64,000 bases of DNA from the IMG/VR virus record IMGVR_UViG_3300043425_001673, positions 1 through 64,000 of that record; one strand, written 5' to 3'. The DNA comes from a virus. Positions 30,469 through 40,059 of the stretch are shown here, piece by piece. A program made the translations under genes and the position numbers. The notes under the pieces are model-generated. The model was not told the DNA's origin. It did not search any database and saw only the letters and a program-made list of their open reading frames with translations. Each line of letters begins with the position of its first letter. Positions within the stretch are counted from its first letter, which is position 1.

Positions 30469-32427
30469 ATGACTTCACCACGTCCTGAAACTTTAAACCG
30501 TTTGACAGACATCGTCTTTGACAAGGTCATGCGTACTCTGAGGACGCCTGACAAGAACGCGCCGCTTTATGAACTCCTGTCGGAAATGATGTCGCGTCTT
30601 GATACGGAACTCGATCTTCCCTTGCGGCTCAGTGCCACAACACCAAGTTCCACCAAGCTTTTGATTCGTGCCAATCGCGTGTTGAGTGGTGACGGCGGCC
30701 AAAGGTCCCTTCCACCGGATGGTGTTGACTTTTTGTCCTTTCCCGACACGACGATTGATTTTGACAACGGCTCGGTATCCGGGGGAACCATCAAGCGTGA
30801 TGGTTTGGATTGGAGCGTTCCGCTTGTCACTGTCGGCCAATTTGTTCGGGTTGGCTTTGCCTATAATGCGGCTGAAAACTGGGTTGATACGACTTTCAGT
30901 TCGGCATCGGTTACGCTTGGTGCGCTCACCGATCCTGGGGTTCTCCTTGATGCTCTTACCGGAACCAAGATCGGTTACATTGACCTTGAGAGTGATGGAG
31001 TTTCCAGCTTCAAAACGCCGAATTCGGTGTCAGGTTACATCGAAAACGCTGTGTCGGGTGTTCCCTATATCTTCCGCTTTTTGAGCGGCGGTGGAACCGG
31101 GACGGGCACCGGGGATGCATCGACAATCAGAACGGCGCTGGAAAACCAGCTGCAGGAATCGACCTATGATCTTTTGACAGCTGTTGATTTTGCCATTGAT
31201 GAGGATGCCTTTGTTGACTTGGCATCGACAGGGATCTATTCCAATCGCAAGTTTGTTCTTGCCGTCTCAGGCGACACATTTGAATCCATCAATTTGTTTG
31301 ATGCTTCAGAATATTTGGCTGATCCGACCATTCCATCAAAGATCGACATCACAGCCTTCTGGGATGCGCTGGCGATAGACGCCGATGCCGTTTACGAAGT
31401 CAGCCGTGATGGTGGGGTTGATTGGCAGACTGTTTCCGGGATGGAGCGGGTTGGTGTTGCGACGAATGGTTTTGTCGGAACCCATATCTTTGATTACGGG
31501 ACCGATTCGACCTTCACATCCAACACAGCCGCGCAAACCAGCGGCTATGAGATGAACAGCACAAGCCAGACCACCTATCAGGACAGTTTCGCTGTTCTTG
31601 AGTCGTCGGTAATTCGCCGGGTTCAGCTTTTGAACTTTGTGAAGACGGGAAGTCCGGTTGGAAATCTGTATGTCGATATTTGTGCTGATAACGGCGGGAA
31701 TCCTGGCAACGTTCTGGCCACGTCCTCGGGTGTCGCGGTGTCCGGTCTTTCCTCGGGAACGGTGACGATTGATGTATCGGAAGCGGCTTTGGTGGATGGA
31801 ACCTACTGGGTTGTGGTGCGTACCGATGCCGTTTACAAATCCAGCTTCTCGGCAGGTGTTACGAGCGTCACGCTTTCCTTGAATGCCAACGGACTCAGAG
31901 GCAATTATCAGGGCTATGTGCTTGACCTTCGGCTTCGGATCACTTCAGCAAATCCGAATGTGAACCTGACTGGCTTCGGTGTCTTTTACATGCAGTCGAT
32001 CGGAACCGTGCAAGGCGGCTCGATCAAAAAGGATACGAAGATATTTAGAACGACTGAAAACCTCAATGAGTTCACGCTGAACTTCATCGCTGATCCTGAT
32101 CTTTTGAAGTGTTATCACATCGAAACCGGACAGGTTTATCACCATCCGGCTTTTGCGCTTTCCGGTTCGGATGTGACTTTCCCGGTCAACACCTTTCAAT
32201 CCATCTCTGATGAGCAGGTCACGCTTCTTTTCCTTCAGGTTGAAGGATCAAGCTTTGACAATAGCGACCTGAATGCAGCGCTTCTGGCTGCAAACTTCCT
32301 TGGATCAACGGATACTCTCGTGGATCGAAGTTCAAGCGGTCGCGGTATTTTCCTGAGAAGACCTGATGGGACCTTGAGGGAAATCACAATCGACAATAGC
32401 GACAACATAGCTGTCTATAGCGTTTAA
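30469..32427 (+). CDS. Large tail fibre protein 6
   Basis: 652 residues. The N-terminal 190 residues repeat the plan of the 29548 protein (FDNGSVSGGTIKRDGLDWSVPLV, KIGYIDLESDGVSSFKTPNSVSG). Residues 330-510 include a sandwich domain (VIRRVQLLNFVKTGSPVGNLYVDICADNGGNPGNVL) resembling host-surface-binding sandwich modules. The final 120 residues form a different strand domain. The DNA is noticeably richer in G and C than the following gene. Likely a receptor-binding or shaft component. Confidence 0.65.
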   Translation: MTSPRPETLNRLTDIVFDKVMRTLRTPDKNAPLYELLSEMMSRLDTELDLPLRLSATTPSSTKLLIRANRVLSGDGGQRSLPPDGVDFLSFPDTTIDFDNGSVSGGTIKRDGLDWSVPLVTVGQFVRVGFAYNAAENWVDTTFSSASVTLGALTDPGVLLDALTGTKIGYIDLESDGVSSFKTPNSVSGYIENAVSGVPYIFRFLSGGGTGTGTGDASTIRTALENQLQESTYDLLTAVDFAIDEDAFVDLASTGIYSNRKFVLAVSGDTFESINLFDASEYLADPTIPSKIDITAFWDALAIDADAVYEVSRDGGVDWQTVSGMERVGVATNGFVGTHIFDYGTDSTFTSNTAAQTSGYEMNSTSQTTYQDSFAVLESSVIRRVQLLNFVKTGSPVGNLYVDICADNGGNPGNVLATSSGVAVSGLSSGTVTIDVSEAALVDGTYWVVVRTDAVYKSSFSAGVTSVTLSLNANGLRGNYQGYVLDLRLRITSANPNVNLTGFGVFYMQSIGTVQGGSIKKDTKIFRTTENLNEFTLNFIADPDLLKCYHIETGQVYHHPAFALSGSDVTFPVNTFQSISDEQVTLLFLQVEGSSFDNSDLNAALLAANFLGSTDTLVDRSSSGRGIFLRRPDGTLREITIDNSDNIAVYSV

Positions 32428-32442
32428 TAGGAAAGCAAAAAT

Positions 32443-34761
32443 ATGGCAAGAGCACTTGTTGGAAATCTTGGTGAGACGGTTTCAAAGATCAGTGAATCAT
32501 TCACTGATCTTCCAAAGATAAATGTTCCACTTACGAATATTGTGAATCGGGGACAAATCACAGACTTTGCGAATGATGGTCTGCCAAAGTTTGCAATTGA
32601 AAGAGTAAATATTCAAACGATCGTTGAAGTTCATAATGAAAGCGGTCCTGCTGGGCAAAAAGTATGGAAAGCAGTTAATGATATTCATGATCAAATCCGC
32701 TTTTATGGACCTTGGACGAATCCTGTTGATGTAAACGGCCAAAGACCACAAGGCGCATCAGGTGCTGTATGTGAGATCACATTTTATGGAACTGGATTAA
32801 ATCTTCTTCGTTATAACGACAGTTCAAACAGAACTTTTAGTTATAGTGTTGATGGTGGTGCCTCAAACAACGTAACAGGCGCATGGTCTGATGCCATTCT
32901 TGCAAGAAGTTACAATCCCAACATAGTATTCAATCTGACTTCAAATCTTACTCTTGGCTGGCATACTGTTATACTTACCAGTTCCAGTAATGCTCTTGGT
33001 GTTTTTGGATTTGAAGTCATTAATTCAAGTGCAAATATATTTCTTCCGACTACCACAACTTATTCTGCTGGAAAAAAACTTTCAGCAGCATCAGGAACGA
33101 CTGCTTATAATTCAGGTTTTGAATCAGGAACACTCGGGACTCGTGGTGGTCATGTTTTAGTTTATCAAAAATCTGATGGAACAATTGCCAAAGCGGTAAC
33201 TCCAACAAACGCAAGTGCGGCTTATCTATCCAGTGCTGACCACACCAATGAGGAAATGATAAGAAGATTAAATCCAAGAGAATTTGGCGCTGGAAGATCC
33301 GATGATTTTTCGACTGTCACCATGAATGGAAGTGAAGTTCTTGCCTTCACTCTCGATGACGGAACTACAACGTTGATGTCATCAGGGGCATATTTTAACA
33401 GTTCTCATCAAGGTTATCTGGGTAACAACACGGTCGGGGTGTATTTTACTCTGACATTTGTTGGAACTGGTCTTGATATAACGCATTTCCCTTTTAATAC
33501 AACAGGCACTCAGACATGGTCTGTGACAATTGACGGCGTGGCTCAGGGAAGCTATGATGTCACAGCTGATTCAGGTTTGATTAAGAAATATAAAATTTGT
33601 TCCGGCCTTCCCTATGGCACTCATAATGTTCGCATCACAACAACAGCAAATCCTGCAGGCGCTCAACTATTTACGTATTTCGATATTTATGCTCCAAAAA
33701 CACCTACACTCCCATCCGGTGCTGTAGCTCTCTGTGATTATTTTATCATGGCGGATTTTGCTGCAAACAGCACGGCTGGTGTTGAGCGAATATCATCAGG
33801 TGTTTTGAGAAAAGTTTCCACGCGAGAATTCACTTATGTAAATGGCACGGGTGGAACAGTGGATTGGCAAGTTGGTGGATCACCTTTTACAAGTAATATT
33901 GGTGGTCCTCAGCTTGAGACAAACAGACAAAACGCATATTTTGAATATACGTTTTTTGGAACTGGTTTTGATTATAGGTTCCCTTCTATTTCCAGTGGCT
34001 CAGCAAATATTCAATTATCTTTGCAGAGTCTATCGACAGGTGGATCGCTTCAGAATTTGACCACCGCAAATTTCCCGACTATTTCTTCATCAGTTTATGG
34101 GACTGGCGCAGCTTTTAATGCAGCAACCGGCGTTATGGATCAGCTGGATGCTTCAAACACTGTTGGTTGTGGAATCGTAATATCAGGATTACCTTTAGGG
34201 TTATACAAAATAAGATTTTTGAATAATACTGCTAGTTCGTATATTGTTCCCAGTGTTCTTGATATTATCACGCCTATACATGCTCCGAAGGAAATTGGCC
34301 CTTCAAGATTGCAAAACATTTCTTTAATAGGATCTAATGCGATCCGTGATCTTAGAAATTTTTCCTCTTTGATAATAGCTAATCAAAGTTCTTTATGTCA
34401 GGCCATAGGGATTGTTTCAGCGCCAACTACTACATCTGGTTCTGAAGTTCCTTTAAAAGATTCATGTGTAGTATTGAAAACCACAGGAAAACCTGTTTTT
34501 GTAGTTTTTGATGGGATTTTCACAAATAATTCAGTTGGTCAAACAACTGATGTTCTCCTTTATGTAGACGGAATTGGTGTTGGAGCTACAAGACGCCAAG
34601 CGATGCCAGCAACAAGTGGTTATCGGTCTGTGGTATCTTTTTCATATATGCTTGAATTGTGTGCTGGAACTCATAAAATTGATGTTTATTGGGCAGTTTC
34701 AGGAGGAACGGGTACGGCTATTGGTGGCAATAGAACTTTGATTGCGAGAGAAGTTCAGTAA
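32443..34761 (+). CDS. Large tail fibre with three sandwich repeats
   Basis: 772 residues. Three copies of a beta-sandwich-like module start near residues 115, 340 and 504, each keyed by an F-x-GTG-hydrophobic motif (FYGTGLN, FVGTGLD, FFGTGFD). Each ends in a GxHxVxIT or GLYKIRF strand. The shape suggests galactose-binding or carbohydrate-binding modules. The C-terminus is a jelly-roll-like segment (FVVFDGIFTNNSVGQ, then GTHKIDVYWAVSGG). Codon use is more AT-rich than in the genes before it, a sign of separate origin. Confidence 0.65.
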   Translation: MARALVGNLGETVSKISESFTDLPKINVPLTNIVNRGQITDFANDGLPKFAIERVNIQTIVEVHNESGPAGQKVWKAVNDIHDQIRFYGPWTNPVDVNGQRPQGASGAVCEITFYGTGLNLLRYNDSSNRTFSYSVDGGASNNVTGAWSDAILARSYNPNIVFNLTSNLTLGWHTVILTSSSNALGVFGFEVINSSANIFLPTTTTYSAGKKLSAASGTTAYNSGFESGTLGTRGGHVLVYQKSDGTIAKAVTPTNASAAYLSSADHTNEEMIRRLNPREFGAGRSDDFSTVTMNGSEVLAFTLDDGTTTLMSSGAYFNSSHQGYLGNNTVGVYFTLTFVGTGLDITHFPFNTTGTQTWSVTIDGVAQGSYDVTADSGLIKKYKICSGLPYGTHNVRITTTANPAGAQLFTYFDIYAPKTPTLPSGAVALCDYFIMADFAANSTAGVERISSGVLRKVSTREFTYVNGTGGTVDWQVGGSPFTSNIGGPQLETNRQNAYFEYTFFGTGFDYRFPSISSGSANIQLSLQSLSTGGSLQNLTTANFPTISSSVYGTGAAFNAATGVMDQLDASNTVGCGIVISGLPLGLYKIRFLNNTASSYIVPSVLDIITPIHAPKEIGPSRLQNISLIGSNAIRDLRNFSSLIIANQSSLCQAIGIVSAPTTTSGSEVPLKDSCVVLKTTGKPVFVVFDGIFTNNSVGQTTDVLLYVDGIGVGATRRQAMPATSGYRSVVSFSYMLELCAGTHKIDVYWAVSGGTGTAIGGNRTLIAREVQ

Positions 34762-34788
34762 AAAAATTCCATTTTATGGAGCTATGAA

Positions 34789-35592
34789 ATGGGTCAAGTA
34801 TTAACAGCCGATAATATTCCCGATCTTGTTATTGCATCCACCACGACGATTACCATGGCAACGACATACCTTGGTAAATCGACACGAATCACGATCGGTG
34901 GTCAGCAATACAAATATTCTTCGCTCACGACATTGAATTTTGGGACGACTGGATTCAATGGCCTTGATACAGGTTCCATTGCATCCAACACTCTCTATTA
35001 TATCTATGCGGTTCAGTCGGCTGGAACGCCTGGACTTGTGGCCTCGCTTGCAGCACCAACGGTAGGACCGACTGGTTTTACAGCATGGAAGGAAGTTGCA
35101 AGGTGTAGAACGCTTTACACGGCAGCGACTCTTGCAGCTGTCGCCAATAGGGTTGGTGGTTCATCGCAGGCGTTAATTTCATCAAAAACATTTTTTACGC
35201 CTATTTTAGGTGGGACAAGTGGCAACGGATCAGGTCTTTCTCTTTCTCAGAATGGATCATTTTATACTCGAAGCGGTGAGTTGGCTGATGTTTGGATAGA
35301 ATTGGTAATGTCAGCAGTTTCTGTGGCTCCTACAGGATTTTTAACTTTAGGCATACCAAACGCGACTCCAAATCTGGTAACAGGTTCCAGTACAGTCCAT
35401 GTTGGATCAGGTTATTTTCAAGACAATAGCGGTGGGTTGAATTTAGGTGACTGCCCAATATATGGCGACAACACGCCTAGAGTTTACATTTCGCAAAACA
35501 ACAACACAGCCACACCTTCATTGGCGGCGAATGATATTGTTCGGATTTCTTATACAATACCTATTATTGAATGGTCTGGTCTTTACACCTAA
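34789..35592 (+). CDS. Tail fibre tip-type protein
   Basis: 267 residues. The first 130 residues (NTLYYIYAVQSAGTPGLVASLAAPTVGPTGF) are a strand domain common in phage fibres. The last 120 residues end with the pattern YTIPIIEWSGLYT, frequent at the ends of receptor-binding tips. Its 3' end is followed 23 bp later by the next fibre gene. Confidence 0.65.
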   Translation: MGQVLTADNIPDLVIASTTTITMATTYLGKSTRITIGGQQYKYSSLTTLNFGTTGFNGLDTGSIASNTLYYIYAVQSAGTPGLVASLAAPTVGPTGFTAWKEVARCRTLYTAATLAAVANRVGGSSQALISSKTFFTPILGGTSGNGSGLSLSQNGSFYTRSGELADVWIELVMSAVSVAPTGFLTLGIPNATPNLVTGSSTVHVGSGYFQDNSGGLNLGDCPIYGDNTPRVYISQNNNTATPSLAANDIVRISYTIPIIEWSGLYT

Positions 35593-35615
35593 AAAGAATT
35601 GGTAGGTTAAAAACT

Positions 35616-36944
35616 ATGTCGATAAACGCAAAATCCGTAAAATCCATTCGTAAAAAGGATTTGAGCACACAAAAGACTCCTTTTGTTGCATTCAAATCCT
35701 TCAGCTTTGCTCATGAAGCAACAGCTGGTCAAACAGTTATCAGTCTTACATCTCTGAGCACACCAAGCAGTCTTTCATCTCAAGGCTTTTTGCAGCCTTC
35801 AGCTTCTGATTTGGCAGCTGCAAATCTTCTCATGTATAAGCGAAATCTCAGACTCCAATCAAGTCTGAGGGGAACTCTTATCGAGTATGATTCCTATCGT
35901 ATCGTTGGTAGCAGCACGATTCAGCTGACTTTTGAAGCCGAGTCGGGGGAAATATTTGTTGGCGTTATCTCTGACATTGCGAAGTCCGGTCTTCAGGTTA
36001 TTGATGCCAATACGCTTGTTGCCACAGGAACACTCGCAGCAGGTCAGACTGATTTTGTGGTTGGTCAATCCTTTGCTCTGAATCAATATCCTTTGAAGCA
36101 GGTTGGCGATGTCCTGGTCTTTCTGGATGGTGTTCAACAATTCCGCAATGTCGGAAATGCAACAGCATCTGTGAGTGCTGATGGAAATTATCAGGAAGTT
36201 GATGGTGGACAGGGATTAAGCAATACGATCAGGTTCAATATCGTTGATCCTTTAAATGATCGCTCAATTCTTGTCGTAAGCAACGGAACTTTGGCTGAAA
36301 GACCTGAAGGAAGTATGCGGGCTGAGATTGAAAGCCTTGCTGCTCAGGTTGATTCGGTGATTGAAACGCTTGCCGTTGTCGCAGGAGTGCCTGAGTCTAA
36401 TTTTCAGAGTGCTCCGAATCAGGTCGATCTTCAGACGTTTGGTCAAAGGGTAATTAATCTTGAATCAAACCGGGCTCGGATCGACCAAACAAATACCTTT
36501 TCTGTTTTTCAGAATATCCCTGGAAGAACTGATGGATTAGCTGTTTCTGCTGGTTTTCCAGGGGAACATATAATTGCTGCTGTTACCAACGCAACAACTC
36601 CTGGAACAGGTTCTGGTTTTGCTAGTGTGGTATGCAGGACTTTGACTTTGAACAAAGGTGTTTATCTAATTTTGTCTCAATTCAATCCGTCTGGTTTTGG
36701 AGGTAATACTGGATTGACAGTAGTTTCGATTGCTGCTGGTGTTGGAAGTCCAACTTTGCTCGGCTGCACGTCATCGACAGCTTATAGTCCAGGCGCGGAT
36801 ATTACCAGGGCTTCTCATACAGCATTTTGTATTGTTAATACAGACAACTCAACTGTAACACAATCAGCCAGCGCATCAACGGGCTCTACTATTTCAGGGA
36901 CTGTGACTTTGGGTGGTGCTTTGGTAGCTGTCCGAATAGCATGA
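35616..36944 (+). CDS. Tail fibre/adhesin protein 7
   Basis: About 442 residues from ATG 35616; a longer in-frame start overlaps the previous gene. The first 200 residues include a strand domain with LKQVGDVLVFLDGVQQFRNVG, followed by a short helix pair (MRAEIESLAAQVDSVIETLAVV) and then a C1q-like trimer-type tip (GVYLILSQFNPSGFGGNTGLTVVS). The C-terminal third is AT-richer and probably exchanged. Confidence 0.65.
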   Translation: MSINAKSVKSIRKKDLSTQKTPFVAFKSFSFAHEATAGQTVISLTSLSTPSSLSSQGFLQPSASDLAAANLLMYKRNLRLQSSLRGTLIEYDSYRIVGSSTIQLTFEAESGEIFVGVISDIAKSGLQVIDANTLVATGTLAAGQTDFVVGQSFALNQYPLKQVGDVLVFLDGVQQFRNVGNATASVSADGNYQEVDGGQGLSNTIRFNIVDPLNDRSILVVSNGTLAERPEGSMRAEIESLAAQVDSVIETLAVVAGVPESNFQSAPNQVDLQTFGQRVINLESNRARIDQTNTFSVFQNIPGRTDGLAVSAGFPGEHIIAAVTNATTPGTGSGFASVVCRTLTLNKGVYLILSQFNPSGFGGNTGLTVVSIAAGVGSPTLLGCTSSTAYSPGADITRASHTAFCIVNTDNSTVTQSASASTGSTISGTVTLGGALVAVRIA

Positions 36945-36983
36945 AGAACCTAAAGGCAACATAATAAAAAATAAGGAACGAAT

Positions 36984-37583
36984 ATGGGTGAGCTTGTAAG
37001 AAAACCAGCTTCATCGACTGCATCGGGTGAACTAACTGCTGGCACGCAGACAATATATGGTGCAAAAAGTTTTTCAGGAGCCATAACACCATTAGGTGGA
37101 ATTATTGGCAAGACTGATGGTATTGCTGTTGATAGTCTTAAGGTTGGCGAACAGTTGACCGCCAGCCGCAATTCTTTTTATGGTTTGCCTTCTCCTGTTA
37201 TAAATACTTTGTATGATATTCCTTCTCTATCTATTTCTCTTACTGCTGGTGTTTGGGCTTTATCATTGAATGGTGGTGTGATTAGAGGTGCTGGAAGCAC
37301 CAATAACTTTACTGTCGCTGCTACTATCAGAGACGGCAGCAACAATGTTTTGGCCTGTATTGAATCGACTTCAAATGCAATTACAACAGCAAACTCTGTT
37401 TCTTTGTCGGGTTTAAATACTATCGTGACGACAGCCACAAATTTGACAGTAAAAATTTCAGGCGGGATTTTTCAGACTGGCGGTTCCCCTCCAACAGGTA
37501 TCAGTGGTGATTTTGTTCTAAACGCTGGTGGAATTTCTGCAATCATATCTGCAGTTGTGTTTCGAGCTACAAGACTTATCTGA
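36984..37583 (+). CDS. Tail fibre tip protein 8
   Basis: 199 residues. A 60-residue repeat-poor start (ASGELTAGTQTIYGAKSFSGAI, a common fibre shaft motif) leads to a C1q/TNF-like tip (SISLTAGVWALSLNGGVIRGAG, SAVVFRATRLI). Similar in plan to the tip of the gene before it, suggesting tandem alternatives for receptor binding. AT-rich codons. Confidence 0.65.
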   Translation: MGELVRKPASSTASGELTAGTQTIYGAKSFSGAITPLGGIIGKTDGIAVDSLKVGEQLTASRNSFYGLPSPVINTLYDIPSLSISLTAGVWALSLNGGVIRGAGSTNNFTVAATIRDGSNNVLACIESTSNAITTANSVSLSGLNTIVTTATNLTVKISGGIFQTGGSPPTGISGDFVLNAGGISAIISAVVFRATRLI

Positions 37584-37589
37584 GGGTAT

Positions 37590-37892
37590 ATGGCTTATCT
37601 TGAAGGTCCAAGAGATCCGAAAAACATCATGCAGGTCCAGCAATTCGTTGCTGAGCCTGATGTTGATATTTATATTGGATTGAATGATGTTATTCTTTTA
37701 ATGCCTATTTTCAAATGGGATGCAGAGAATCTTCATTACATAGATGCCACAGGTGATTATGATTTATGCATGAGCGAGGATGGTTTGAAGTATAAGTTCA
37801 TCAATCGTCGCAGTGAAACGATTCGCTTTGCCTATCGGTATTTGCCGGGTTATTGGCTTGCAAAACGCATAAACGTATCAGGAAGGCCATAA
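37590..37892 (+). CDS. Small structural protein
   Basis: 100 residues. No known family; a strand-rich domain with DVDIYIGLNDVILLMPIF and a basic, aromatic end (FAYRYLPGYWLAKRI). Lies between the fibres and the tube-initiator-like gene, with four bases to the latter. Probably a virion part. Confidence 0.55.
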   Translation: MAYLEGPRDPKNIMQVQQFVAEPDVDIYIGLNDVILLMPIFKWDAENLHYIDATGDYDLCMSEDGLKYKFINRRSETIRFAYRYLPGYWLAKRINVSGRP

Positions 37893-37895
37893 ATC

Positions 37896-38651
37896 ATGGG
37901 TGTGGCTCAATCCCTTGCCAGTGTTCTTGGTATCAGTGACTCAGTGGTTCCCGTTACTGCTGGGATAGCGGAACTTGATCGTAAATCGCAGCGTGAGGTT
38001 CCAGGAAGCATCCAGGCGTTTCAGTATTTTCCTGAAACGATATCGGATACCAAGGCTGCAGATTGGGTGAGAAAGAATGTTCCCGGTGGTTCGCATCCCA
38101 TTTTGAGTTTCATAAATGGTGGTGAGCGCACCTTATCTTTTACGGTTGTTTTCACGCAGGAAGAGAATCCCGAGGAAGTTTCGACAATCGCAAGCCTTTT
38201 GACAGGTAAGTTTGAGTTGTTCAAGGAAAGCAATCGTAAGGATACGGAAAAAAATCTTGCGGGAGCTATAGCATATTTGCGTGGTTTCACATATCCTGAT
38301 TATGTGCAGGGAGTCAGCAAGTCACCGCCGTTTGCGATCGTTTATCTGCCAAACAGTGGAATAACCTCACAGCAGGGTTTTGAGGATTCCATTGTCGGTG
38401 CCATGGTGCAGTGTGATGTGACTTATGAAAAATTTCATAGGAACGGTGCTCCGAGATATGTTGCCATGCAGCTAAGCTTTGTTGAAATTGTTCAGACTTC
38501 CGAGAACTGGAAGTTTATTGGCAGAAAAGACCTTAAGGCTCAGTATGAAGGCAGGCAATATAAAAGGGCTATGGTAGGTTTGAAGGCTGGGACCAGTAAT
38601 AATCCCGCTCAAAGCGCCTTGGATGCAGTTACAAAGGCATTTTCAAAATGA
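37896..38651 (+). CDS. Putative baseplate/tail-tube initiator-type protein
   Basis: 251 residues. The middle has IQAFQYFPETISDTKAADW and GGERTLSFTVVFTQEENP, which resembles the tube-cap proteins of contractile systems (gp48/54 or CIS tube-cap type): a strand domain that seats the first tube ring. A helical tail follows. Comes after the fibre array and ends the structural block. Assignment by shape and position only. Confidence 0.5.
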   Translation: MGVAQSLASVLGISDSVVPVTAGIAELDRKSQREVPGSIQAFQYFPETISDTKAADWVRKNVPGGSHPILSFINGGERTLSFTVVFTQEENPEEVSTIASLLTGKFELFKESNRKDTEKNLAGAIAYLRGFTYPDYVQGVSKSPPFAIVYLPNSGITSQQGFEDSIVGAMVQCDVTYEKFHRNGAPRYVAMQLSFVEIVQTSENWKFIGRKDLKAQYEGRQYKRAMVGLKAGTSNNPAQSALDAVTKAFSK

Positions 38652-38692
38652 TCGTGTTCGCGTGAACCAATAGATGGAGAAAGGGACAGAAG

Positions 38693-39010
38693 ATGATTTA
38701 CATCTACGCCGCCTTGTTCTCATTGATTCATGGTTCATTGGCTTTGGCTCAGGAAACAAGTGAAGCTGTTCAGCAGCAGGTTCAGCAGGTTGGTTTAGGT
38801 GAAATTCTGCTTCCTTTCTTGCCAGCTGGCACAGCAGAGACTTTGGCCATTGTGTTTGCGACTGTTGGCGCTTTGAATGCGACCTCCATTGTCCTTGAAA
38901 AGGTAGCAGCCAAAACTGCGACCAAGAAGGATGATAAGGCGGTAGCCAAATTAAAAAGTGGTATCGTCACCGTTCAAAAAGTTTTAAACTTTTTCATTGC
39001 CAAGAGATAA
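38693..39010 (+). CDS. Small membrane protein, holin candidate
   Basis: 105 residues from ATG 38693 with GGAGAAAGGG upstream. A signal-peptide-like start (IYIYAALFSLIHGSLALAQ), then a second hydrophobic segment (LAIVFATVGALNATSIVLEKV) and a lysine-rich tail (KKDDKAVAKLKSG). Two membrane passes and a charged end fit a holin, and a strong terminator follows. A lytic transglycosylase is encoded much later at 52238, so no lysis cassette is present here to confirm it. Confidence 0.5.
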   Translation: MIYIYAALFSLIHGSLALAQETSEAVQQQVQQVGLGEILLPFLPAGTAETLAIVFATVGALNATSIVLEKVAAKTATKKDDKAVAKLKSGIVTVQKVLNFFIAKR

Positions 39011-39044
39011 GACTTCGTTCTTGAAAAGTGTTAAGGGTGATAGG

Positions 39045-39072
39045 AACCACGTTTGTTAACGTGGTTTTTTTC
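39045..39072 (+). terminator. Strong Rho-independent terminator
   Basis: Stem AACCACGTT/AACGTGGTT (nine base pairs), loop TGTT, followed by a run of T. Closes the structural operon after the holin candidate. Confidence 0.9.
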
Positions 39073-39103
39073 TTTTCATTATTGAAATTTTAGGCCATAA
39101 CGT

Positions 39104-39301
39104 ATGCAAGATTTCGATTTCAACCAAAAAGATGGTTTGTTCCTTGTGGGTTTGCCTGATCAGCAGCTGGTTCTTTTGCAGGCTTTGTCAGAGAAGCTTG
39201 GGAGCGATATCCCGACGATTATGGCAAAGAGTTTCATCTTTCTTGCAAAGCATGTTTTGTCTGATCAGGAGCGACAGGAACTTCAAAAAAAGATGAGGTA
39301 A
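39104..39301 (+). CDS. Unknown small helical protein
   Basis: 65 residues, all helix: DQQLVLLQALSEKLGSDIP and a basic end. First gene after the terminator. Short leader with little spacing for a promoter, so start of transcription is not obvious. Function unknown. Confidence 0.6.
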   Translation: MQDFDFNQKDGLFLVGLPDQQLVLLQALSEKLGSDIPTIMAKSFIFLAKHVLSDQERQELQKKMR

Positions 39302-39305
39302 CGAA

Positions 39306-39638
39306 ATGGCAATTACAGGAACAGGCAAATGGACCAAAGGTGCAGTCACGACAAGTGTTGATGATCGTGATTATTTCAGTGGTATGCTCACCATATCGAA
39401 CACAACCTATACGACAGCGCAAACCTATGAGTTTGGTTTTTCCGCACCAGAGGTTCATGTTGTGAATACCTCGGCAACGCAATTGGTCTTTCAATGGCTC
39501 TCAAGATCAGGTCAGGCGGTTGACAGTGGTGTGGTTCCTGGCAACGGTTCCCTCATATTGAGAAATGCCAACAAGCAGGGAATCCGCCTTCGTGTGGAAG
39601 CAGGTTCAGCGACCTGTTACGTCATGGCTTGCGGCTGA
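39306..39638 (+). CDS. Putative small virion protein
   Basis: 110 residues, beta-rich and Thr/Ser/Gly-rich (GTGKWTKGAVTTSVDDRDYFSG, then VVNTSATQLVFQWLSRSG). Composition resembles head-decoration or fibre-associated proteins, but no family is recognised. It starts four bases after the previous gene. Confidence 0.55.
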   Translation: MAITGTGKWTKGAVTTSVDDRDYFSGMLTISNTTYTTAQTYEFGFSAPEVHVVNTSATQLVFQWLSRSGQAVDSGVVPGNGSLILRNANKQGIRLRVEAGSATCYVMACG

Positions 39639-39643
39639 AAAAC

Positions 39644-39657
39644 TGAACTTGAGTTCA
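39644..39657. promoter_or_regulatory. Palindromic site 4 (TGAACTTGAGTTCA)
   Basis: 14-bp near-palindrome three bases before the ATG at 39661 and five after the stop of the preceding gene. A member of the five-site family; so close to the ATG that a bound protein would block initiation. Confidence 0.55.
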
Positions 39658-39660
39658 CAC

Positions 39661-40059
39661 ATGATTTTGATAGGCCATAGGAAGTCAATTCCTGACGCTG
39701 TATGCCTTTCGGTTGAAGAGTATATCCAGCAAAAGCTGTCATATCCTGAGATGATCGCTCGTGGTGAGCCATTTATCTTTGGAGTCAATATTCCTTTGAT
39801 CTATGCTTTCGGACCTAGAACCTATTGGCGCGTCAAGGGTATTGATTTTGCGATTTATGGACAGGCTTGTGATCCCGAGGACTATGAGGAAATGGAAGAC
39901 ATCCTGGATATGAGACGCATCGGCAATATCTATGGCCGATGGTATTCGAGATATCAAAAGGATGGTGAAGCAGGTTATCAAATGTTCAATACAGTTGAAC
40001 AGATTGGTTATAACGAGTTTGCGAAAGCAATAGACCGATATGAGAAGGGTTATGATTAG
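39661..40059 (+). CDS. Unknown phage protein
   Basis: 132 residues from ATG 39661, immediately after a palindromic site; a long upstream extension in the same frame would run through that site and is rejected. Aromatic and acidic in the middle (DPEDYEEMEDILDMRRIGNIYGRW). Not recognised. Overlaps the next gene by 20 bases. Confidence 0.6.
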   Translation: MILIGHRKSIPDAVCLSVEEYIQQKLSYPEMIARGEPFIFGVNIPLIYAFGPRTYWRVKGIDFAIYGQACDPEDYEEMEDILDMRRIGNIYGRWYSRYQKDGEAGYQMFNTVEQIGYNEFAKAIDRYEKGYD

